From contig JAESSU010000277.1 in the NCBI GenBank assembly GCA_016763955.1, positions 1 to 11,533 of the forward strand: a stretch of DNA of 11,533 nt, in the 5' to 3' direction. The position numbers and the translations under genes are program-made. Source of the stretch: Phycisphaeraceae bacterium (GTDB taxonomy: Bacteria > Planctomycetota > Phycisphaerae > Phycisphaerales > Phycisphaeraceae). The notes beneath the pieces were generated by a model that saw only the letters and a list, made by a program, of their open reading frames with translations, searched no databases and had not been told where the DNA came from. Every line of letters starts with the position of its first letter. The first letter of the stretch is position 1. This document shows, piece by piece, positions 6,949 through 11,533 of this stretch.

Positions 6949-6958
6949 GAGACGAGTT

Positions 6959-7204
6959 ATGCAAATCCAAGCCGCATTGCCCCCGAAAGAACTTCACGCG
7001 ATTTATCCCACAGGTATATACGACACCAAATTTGTTGCTGAACGTTATGGCCTTTGCCCAAGGACGCTAGAAAACTGGCGAACTACTGGACGTGGCCCAA
7101 AATACACGAAGGTAGGTCGCCTGGTCAGATACAAAGGTATTTTTTTACTGGAATGGGAGGAAGGGAACACATTAGAGCATACAGGACATGAGGGATTAAT
7201 TTAA
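6959..7204 (+). CDS. AlpA/excisionase-type helix-turn-helix protein
   Basis: This 81-aa protein carries a MerR/HTH_17-like domain at about 21-59: DTKFVAERYGLCPRTLENWR is the helix-turn-helix, followed by the wing GRGPKYTKVGRLVRYK. This pattern is typical of AlpA regulators and excisionases, which bind DNA as small dimers, steer integrase toward excision and can activate int transcription. The C-terminus is short and acidic. ATG 6959 has a moderate GAGACGAG upstream (6949-6956). It is presumably the recombination directionality factor or regulator partner of the integrase at 2965. It lies 2.7 kb downstream of int, with the repeat-flanked cassette between them. The DNA-binding call is firm; excision versus transcription control is not separable here. 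Confidence 0.85.
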   Translation: MQIQAALPPKELHAIYPTGIYDTKFVAERYGLCPRTLENWRTTGRGPKYTKVGRLVRYKGIFLLEWEEGNTLEHTGHEGLI

Positions 7205-7351
7205 AAAATATTATAACAAGCTGTATTGACTAATTTAAAAACGCAAACAACAAATAAATAACCAGAATAAGAAAAACAATAAAAGAGCTTGAGCAAGGTA
7301 AGAAAAATGAGATGTATCAATACAGGCAATCAGGCCATATAGGGGATTTAC

Positions 7352-7501
7352 ATGAACACCGACAGAAAAAGGGTGCCCTTTAGCGACGATCAAGAAGCTA
7401 AAGCGGTTTGGGTCGCCAGCCGTCCACTTAGCTGGATGTGTAAAAGATTTCTTCTTAGGTCCGAAACACGACCGAATCGACCCCCTTCTATCATCGCGTA
7501 G
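7352..7501 (+). CDS. 5' remnant of a truncated gene, 49 codons
   Basis: ATG 7352 has a strong Shine-Dalgarno AGGGG (7341-7345) six bases upstream. The first 40 codons (MNTDRKRVPFSDDQEAKAVW, then VASRPLSWMCKRFLLR) read like real coding sequence. From about codon 41 the frame runs into the left end of the IS3-type remnant (7473) and stops within it at 7499-7501. I infer a gene cut by that insertion or a linked deletion; no continuation is visible to the right of the remnant. I do not recognise the product. Confidence 0.4.
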   Translation: MNTDRKRVPFSDDQEAKAVWVASRPLSWMCKRFLLRSETRPNRPPSIIA

Positions 7502-7837
7502 GGGTCAGAATGTCTTTTGTCCGACTTAGGCTGACACTGAATTTTCATCCTAACATACGTTGTTTAAGCTCTTTCTGGAACCGCCGAATTTCAGCTTGTT
7601 CATCAGCCAGCATTTTATGTTTGGCCGAGTCTGGCCCGTACTTTTTTTCCAGGCATACAAATTGCGCGTGGTTGTACCAAGGCGGGCCGCCACCTCGGCA
7701 ACACTGTAGCCCCCGTTCACGATCAGTCTGATAGTTTCGATTTTAAATTCTTCTGCGTATTGTTTGTCGCCCATATTCATTTCTCTGATAGCCATTTGGT
7801 ATGACTGAAGGGTCTCTAGCAAACTGGGGACGATTCA
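7473..7837 (-). mobile_element. Internally deleted IS3-family element
   Basis: An orfA remnant on the minus strand lies between two candidate terminal inverted repeats. The right end, read inward, begins TGAATCGTCCCC; the left end begins CGAATCGACCCC, so 10 of the first 12 bases agree. GAC is found immediately outside both ends (7470-7472 and 7838-7840), which fits the 3-bp target duplication of this family. At 365 bp it lacks the rest of orfA and all of orfB, so it cannot move by itself. The orfA family is certain; the exact ends are moderately supported. Confidence 0.6.
7545..7780 (-). pseudogene. IS3-family transposase OrfA, frameshifted and truncated
   Basis: The reading starts MNMGDKQYAEEFKIETIRLI and continues with the helix-turn-helix VAEVAARLGTTTRNLYAWKK, the DNA-binding N-terminus of IS3/IS2-type OrfA. 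At a run of seven A's (7648-7654, minus strand) the frame is lost. Stepping back one base restores the family's usual KKYGPDSAKHKMLADEQ and IRRFQKELKQ before a stop at 7545-7547. The usual leucine-zipper continuation (EERDILKKA) is missing, so an internal deletion begins near 7560. The A-run frameshift could be a mutation or a slippage site, but without orfB no transposase can be made. Confidence 0.8.
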
Positions 7838-8041
7838 GACAGTAATAGACTGGTACCCATTTTGTAATTTTCCCAGAACCTTTTCCTCCTAAAAAATTTA
7901 TAATTAGTTTGTTGAGTCCAATGGACTACGTTCCCTTTTTCAAGCTATCCTGCCCCTCACGAAATTAAAGGGTGTTATGAGCATAGGGTTATTGGCTTTA
8001 TTATTTAGTTTGCCTGGGGGTGGGCTTCAGTAGCTACTCAG
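7838..8041. other. Gene-free stretch between two transposon remnants
   Basis: I see no gene. A perfect TATAAT at 7899-7904 lacks a good -35 box. A 13-bp palindrome AGTCCA-A-TGGACT lies at 7915-7927. Either might help drive the chaperone operon some 270-300 bases downstream, but the evidence is thin. The rest looks like unassigned transposon or island debris. Confidence 0.35.
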
Positions 8042-8131
8042 TGTTAGGGTCCGCTACGCTTCATCGCCTGTATCGAAGACCCGGTGGTGATTCGGCAGAT
8101 ACTCGGACATGTCAAGGTACGGGAGGCGGCC
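8042..8131 (+). pseudogene. C-terminal remnant of an IS91-type transposase
   Basis: In one frame the sequence reads C-stop-GPLRFIACIEDP followed by VVIRQILGHVKVREAA. From memory, IS91-family transposases end with a C-G-G-x-(L/M)-R-x-I-A-x-I-E-D-P signature followed by an I-L-x-H motif. A TAG (8045-8047) replaces the expected glycine codon after the cysteine, and nothing upstream in the frame extends the match, so only the tail remains. The frame stays open to 8200 but loses family likeness after about 8131. It ends 66 bases before the GrpE-like gene. Confidence 0.6.
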
Positions 8132-8196
8132 AATGGATATGACGGAAGTATAAGGATGGACGTCTGCCGATTGTGGTGCCATGTTAGAGGGAAAAG

Positions 8197-8571
8197 ATGA
8201 TGACTGAACAAGGTGGGGTGGATGACCAGTTGGAGAGATCTCTGATCGACATAGCGGTGGAAAGCTGGCGATTTTCCCGCCTGTTCGCACGCCTTGTCAA
8301 CAAGCTAGATGCGGGTGAATCCGGCCGTTATGTCAACCAGCTCCGCTATTTTCAAAAAAAGGTCGAAGATAGCCTTGAGGACAGTGGATTAAAGCTTGTG
8401 AACGTTGAAGGGCAGCCATTTGACCCGGGAATGGCTGCGTCCGCGCTAAATATCGGGGATTTTGGTCCTGATGAAGAATTGTTGGTTGATCAAATGGTGG
8501 AGCCTATCATCATGGGTCCAGAGGGTTTACGGAAACCGGGCACGGTGATGCTAAAGAAGGTGCAAGCATGA
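8197..8571 (+). CDS. Short GrpE-like nucleotide exchange factor
   Basis: The 124-aa product resembles the C-terminal half of GrpE, the factor that releases ADP from Hsp70. Residues about 9-62 are helical (the FARLVNKLDAGESGRYVNQL region). Then come GLKLVNVEGQPFDP (64-77), matching GrpE's stretch before the P-x-D-P-x-x-H motif, and a beta region MVEPIIMGPEGLRKPGTVML (100-119), matching GrpE's final V-x-x-G-Y-x-x-x-G-x-x-x-R-x-A. At 124 aa against about 190-200 it lacks most of the long N-terminal coiled coil. ATG 8197 (or the adjacent ATG 8200) follows GAGGG (8187-8191) at proper spacing. Its stop overlaps the Hsp70 start (ATGA, 8568-8571), so the two are almost surely translated together and act as a pair. 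It is too short and divergent to be the housekeeping grpE. Confidence 0.75.
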   Translation: MMTEQGGVDDQLERSLIDIAVESWRFSRLFARLVNKLDAGESGRYVNQLRYFQKKVEDSLEDSGLKLVNVEGQPFDPGMAASALNIGDFGPDEELLVDQMVEPIIMGPEGLRKPGTVMLKKVQA

Positions 8572-11057
8572 AATACGTCGGAATCGATCTCGGCACAACG
8601 AACAGTGCGATTTGCTCTTACGATGGGGAGTCGGTGCGCTTGTACAAGAGTCCCGATCAAAATGATGTCACGCCATCTGCTATTTTCATTGATAGGCGCG
8701 CCAAGTATTTGGGGCAGCGGGCATACGACAACGCCGCCAAAAATCCTGATAACGCGGCTACAAAGTTCAAACGAATGATGGGGACGAGTACCCCGGTAAA
8801 GCTAGCGGCCGTCGACATCATTATGACCCCAGAGGAGTGTTCAGCTGAGATACTCAAGCTGTGCTTCGGGTATTTGCCAGAGGAAATTAGAAACGACGGA
8901 GAAACTGGCACCGTAATCACGGTTCCGGCTGCCTTCAATCAAATGCAAAAGGATGCGACGATGGCTGCAGCTGAAATGGCTGGCCTGGGCCGCGTTGCCC
9001 TGATGCAAGAGCCAGTTGCAGCTGTCATGTGTGTCATGAAGCAGCGCAAAGGTGACGGTGTTTTTCTAGTGTTCGATCTCGGTGGAGGAACGCTGGATAT
9101 TGCGATTGCTGAAAGTATCAGTGGTCGGGTCAGTCTACTGGCCCATGGTGGGATAGCAATGTGCGGTGGAACGGACTTTGATCGTGCCATTCTTGATAAC
9201 GTGGTCAAGCCGTGGCTCATGTCGAACTTTGACCTCCCTGAAAATCTCAGTGCAAACCGGAAGTACAAGTCTCTTTTGAGAATGTGCCTTTGGGCCTCAG
9301 AGAAGGCAAAGATCGAATTGTCCGCCAAAGAGGATTCGGTAATTAGTCTTACAGAGTCTGACCTTGGTGTTAGTGATGAATCCAGCTTAGAAATATATGT
9401 TGATATTCCTTTTACCAGAACGCTTCTTGATGAATTGATTGCAGGCAAGGTCGATGAATCCATTCAGTCAGCTCGGGAATCACTCGAGAAAGCAGGTCTG
9501 AGTCCGCATGATGTTGAACGCATCGTCTTTGTTGGCGGGCCAACGCAATACAAGCCCTTGCGTGATCGAGTTGCGTTTGAGCTTGGTATTGCACCATCTT
9601 CGGACGCGAATACGATGACGGCTGTTGCTGAGGGGGCAGCCGTATTTGCCGAATCCATTGACTGGGACTCGCAAAGCCGCGGCCGTAAGAGCGCAAGAGG
9701 AACCCTCAGTACGGGTGGTTCCTTGAATCTCTCCTTCAACTACATCGCTCGTACGCCGGATTCGAAAGCAAAAATCGTGGCGAACCTTGGAGGAAATGCT
9801 GCCGCTGGTGTTGAGTTTCAGATTGATAGCCTGGACACGGGCTGGTCTTCAGGGAGGATGGCCCTCAATGACGGGGTCGCAATTGAACCTAATCTTATGA
9901 AGCCAGGGGAAAATACATTCAAGGTCTTTGTGTTCGATTCGAAGGGCGGACCTGTCGCTCTTCCTAATGACAAGATTGTTATTTCAAGAACAGCAGCAAG
10001 CGTTGATGCGATCCCAGCATCTCACTCTATTGGTGTAGAAGCACGCGAAAAACTAGGTGGAAGACTTGGCCTCGTTTACCTGGTACGCGAAGGCGATCAG
10101 TTACCCAAGAAAGGCAATTATGTATTCAAAACCGAGGAGTCGCTGAGGGCAGGCAGTACTGGGTCAATCAAGTTCAAACTCTGGGAGGGTGCGATTTCTG
10201 ATCCGATCAATGACAATCGATTTATCGGGATGTTTGAGATTAAGGGGTCAGACTTTGACGATGGCGTTATTGCTGCTGGCGACGAAATGATTTGTGGTTA
10301 CGAGGTGCTGGACTCTGGAAACATCATGATGGAAGTATCGGTATCTTCGATCGGTGGTTCGTTCCACAGCGGCCGCAACTTTTACTCCCGTCAAGAGGGG
10401 CAAATTGATTACTCGAAGGCATCAAAACTTGTCAAAGAGCAGTCTGAGCACACACTACAGCGGCTCGAGGAGATGGCATCTAAAATTGACGATTCAAGAC
10501 TAGATCAGGCACGAGAAAAGCTCGAACAAGCGGAGTCGATTAAGAGCGGTGAAACTGATCCCGATACGGCGAAGCAGGCGATGGATAACGTCCAGAAAGC
10601 CAAGCGGCTATTGGCTCTCGCGCGTAAGGAGCATTTGAAGGACATTCGCCAGCTTGAACTTGATAAAACCCTTGAATTTTTCAACAAGGTGGTACGTGAG
10701 CACGCACGCTCTACGGAGGCCAGTGCCCTCGATAACCTTGTCAAGACCGCCCAGCGATCGATCGACAGTAATACTGGTGATTTTGAATCCCATCTGGATG
10801 AGTTGCGTGGAAAGAACTTCATGATCCTTTGGCGCCAGGATTGGTTCGTTATCGATCGATTCAAAGTGCTTGCACAGGACGCATATCTGTTTCCGGATGC
10901 AAAAGAACATGAGCAGCTAGTCGCGACCGGATCGGAAGCACTCAAGGCAAATGACATCGACAAGCTACGCATGGTGCTCGGACATCTCGAATCGGTACGT
11001 ATCGGCTCGGCTGGTGACGATGAAATGATGGCTGTAGCGAATATCATTCGGAGTTGA
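8568..11057 (+). CDS. Divergent Hsp70 (DnaK-like) chaperone with non-canonical C-terminus
   Basis: The 829-aa protein begins with a complete actin-like ATPase domain (1 to about 363): phosphate loop 1 GIDLGTTNS (5-13), TVPAAFN (118-124), phosphate loop 2 FDLGGGTLD (169-177), GGTDFD (200-205) and the adenosine motif VFVGGPTQYKPLRD (320-333). ATP binding and hydrolysis are therefore likely. The canonical Hsp70 linker (DVTPLSLG type) is absent. In its place come a polar stretch, about 230 residues of mostly beta-strand sequence (about 380-610), and a charged helical C-terminus (about 625-829) with a likely coiled coil around 637-700 and the late motifs FPDAKEHEQL and LRMVLGHLES. It is longer than DnaK (about 640 aa). 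The substrate is unknown. Overlap with the GrpE-like gene and a 3-bp gap to the next gene point to a dedicated three-part or larger system. No J-domain gene is visible. Confidence 0.9.
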   Translation: MKYVGIDLGTTNSAICSYDGESVRLYKSPDQNDVTPSAIFIDRRAKYLGQRAYDNAAKNPDNAATKFKRMMGTSTPVKLAAVDIIMTPEECSAEILKLCFGYLPEEIRNDGETGTVITVPAAFNQMQKDATMAAAEMAGLGRVALMQEPVAAVMCVMKQRKGDGVFLVFDLGGGTLDIAIAESISGRVSLLAHGGIAMCGGTDFDRAILDNVVKPWLMSNFDLPENLSANRKYKSLLRMCLWASEKAKIELSAKEDSVISLTESDLGVSDESSLEIYVDIPFTRTLLDELIAGKVDESIQSARESLEKAGLSPHDVERIVFVGGPTQYKPLRDRVAFELGIAPSSDANTMTAVAEGAAVFAESIDWDSQSRGRKSARGTLSTGGSLNLSFNYIARTPDSKAKIVANLGGNAAAGVEFQIDSLDTGWSSGRMALNDGVAIEPNLMKPGENTFKVFVFDSKGGPVALPNDKIVISRTAASVDAIPASHSIGVEAREKLGGRLGLVYLVREGDQLPKKGNYVFKTEESLRAGSTGSIKFKLWEGAISDPINDNRFIGMFEIKGSDFDDGVIAAGDEMICGYEVLDSGNIMMEVSVSSIGGSFHSGRNFYSRQEGQIDYSKASKLVKEQSEHTLQRLEEMASKIDDSRLDQAREKLEQAESIKSGETDPDTAKQAMDNVQKAKRLLALARKEHLKDIRQLELDKTLEFFNKVVREHARSTEASALDNLVKTAQRSIDSNTGDFESHLDELRGKNFMILWRQDWFVIDRFKVLAQDAYLFPDAKEHEQLVATGSEALKANDIDKLRMVLGHLESVRIGSAGDDEMMAVANIIRS

Positions 11058-11060
11058 TTT

Positions 11061-11533
11061 ATGGCCCTTGATGCGTGGCTCCCTATTGGGTACAAATTGC
11101 CGGATGGTGCTAAGGTGCATGTTGCGGCGTTCGAGGGTACAAACTGGCAGATTTATGAAACCCAAGGAGAGGGAAAAGCCTTGGTGGTGCATGACGAACT
11201 TGCCCAGCGTTGGATAGGCGCTGAACTGATCGAGCCGGGACAATTCAGTTCATTTGATTTCGGAGATCAGCGCCTCTGGACAATATCCTGCGGTTCAGCT
11301 CAGGTTATTTGCCCGGTTGCCGAAGGAATCTCTCCTGAAACAAAAGCTGAGGCACTATCGTTTGCCTTGACGCTGAAGGCAACGCGCGCTATAGATACAG
11401 ATTCGCCATTGCAGGATTCTCTGTACGTTGAAAAAATCAGCCGTCTTCTCCCAACTTATAGCCTCAGTGCTAGAACCGACGATGATGTAGTGCTCGGTTA
11501 TTGGCTTACCGGTGGAGCCAATGTTTCTGTAAA
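11061..11533 (+). CDS. Third operon gene, partial, unrecognised N-terminal domain
   Basis: ATG 11061 follows the Hsp70 stop by 3 bases, with GGAG (11050-11053) as ribosome binding site. The frame stays open for 157 codons to the window edge, so the gene is incomplete. The visible part has short beta-type segments (AWLPIGYKLPDGAKVHVAAF, RLWTISCGSAQVICPV), a helix (TKAEALSFALTLKATRAI) and a final LGYWLTGG motif. There is no signal peptide or membrane helix. I do not recognise the domain. One possibility is an adaptor region ahead of an ATPase or effector encoded past the edge. Spacing alone makes it a near-certain operon partner of the GrpE/Hsp70 pair. Confidence 0.75.
   Translation, partial: MALDAWLPIGYKLPDGAKVHVAAFEGTNWQIYETQGEGKALVVHDELAQRWIGAELIEPGQFSSFDFGDQRLWTISCGSAQVICPVAEGISPETKAEALSFALTLKATRAIDTDSPLQDSLYVEKISRLLPTYSLSARTDDDVVLGYWLTGGANVSV

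Noticed and set aside
7510..7731. 73-codon plus-strand frame across the IS remnant
   Set aside because: Antisense to a clearly recognisable OrfA; no independent support.
8054..8290. 78-codon minus-strand frame before and over the GrpE-like gene
   Set aside because: It covers the transposase remnant and the GrpE-like start on the opposite strand and resembles no protein family.
10505..11095. 196-codon minus-strand frame opposite the Hsp70 C-terminus
   Set aside because: It is serine- and arginine-rich, as expected of antisense to coiled-coil coding sequence, and has no motif of its own.

Overview
The window looks like the left end of an integrated genomic island in a gammaproteobacterium, possibly marine. 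I infer this from the first gene (an N-terminal three-helix membrane domain plus PD40 repeats, a type I associate with marine gammaproteobacteria), the P4-type integrase and the IS types. No rRNA or species-specific marker is present, so the host assignment is an inference.

Layout: (1) 200-2335, a membrane-anchored PD40/TolB-like beta-propeller protein, probably ordinary chromosome. (2) 2336-2964, a gene-free junction holding the 3' part of a tRNA with a CAU anticodon (2765-2809, minus strand). This is the expected attachment core. It is flanked on both sides by paired GGTRACCC repeats and followed by a promoter and two small palindromes. (3) 2965-4233, a P4-family tyrosine integrase that should have placed the island at that tRNA. 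The intact tRNA is not in the window, so the island should continue past the right edge. (4) 4192-6209, the most unusual stretch. The last codons of int plus about 40 downstream bases occur twice, once at the real int gene and once, decayed, 1.9 kb away. Between them lies a gene for a GIY-YIG/T5orf172-like protein with one membrane helix. The shared downstream part can fold into the same three-way junction in both copies. (5) 6242-7204, two AT-rich island genes: an uncharacterised 189-aa protein and a small AlpA/excisionase-type helix-turn-helix protein. (6) 7352-8131, a scar zone: the start of a truncated gene, an internally deleted IS3-family element and the C-terminal remnant of an IS91-type transposase. 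(7) 8197-11533, a tightly packed operon: a short GrpE-like protein, a divergent 829-aa Hsp70 and the first 157 codons of a third, unrecognised gene.

The Hsp70 operon shows the tight coupling expected of one complex: a 4-bp ATGA overlap, then a 3-bp gap. The Hsp70 keeps its ATPase motifs but has no canonical linker or ordinary substrate-binding domain, so it is probably a specialised chaperone machine with its own nucleotide exchange factor. Its position in an island next to transposon debris fits a conflict or defence role, but nothing in the sequence proves that.
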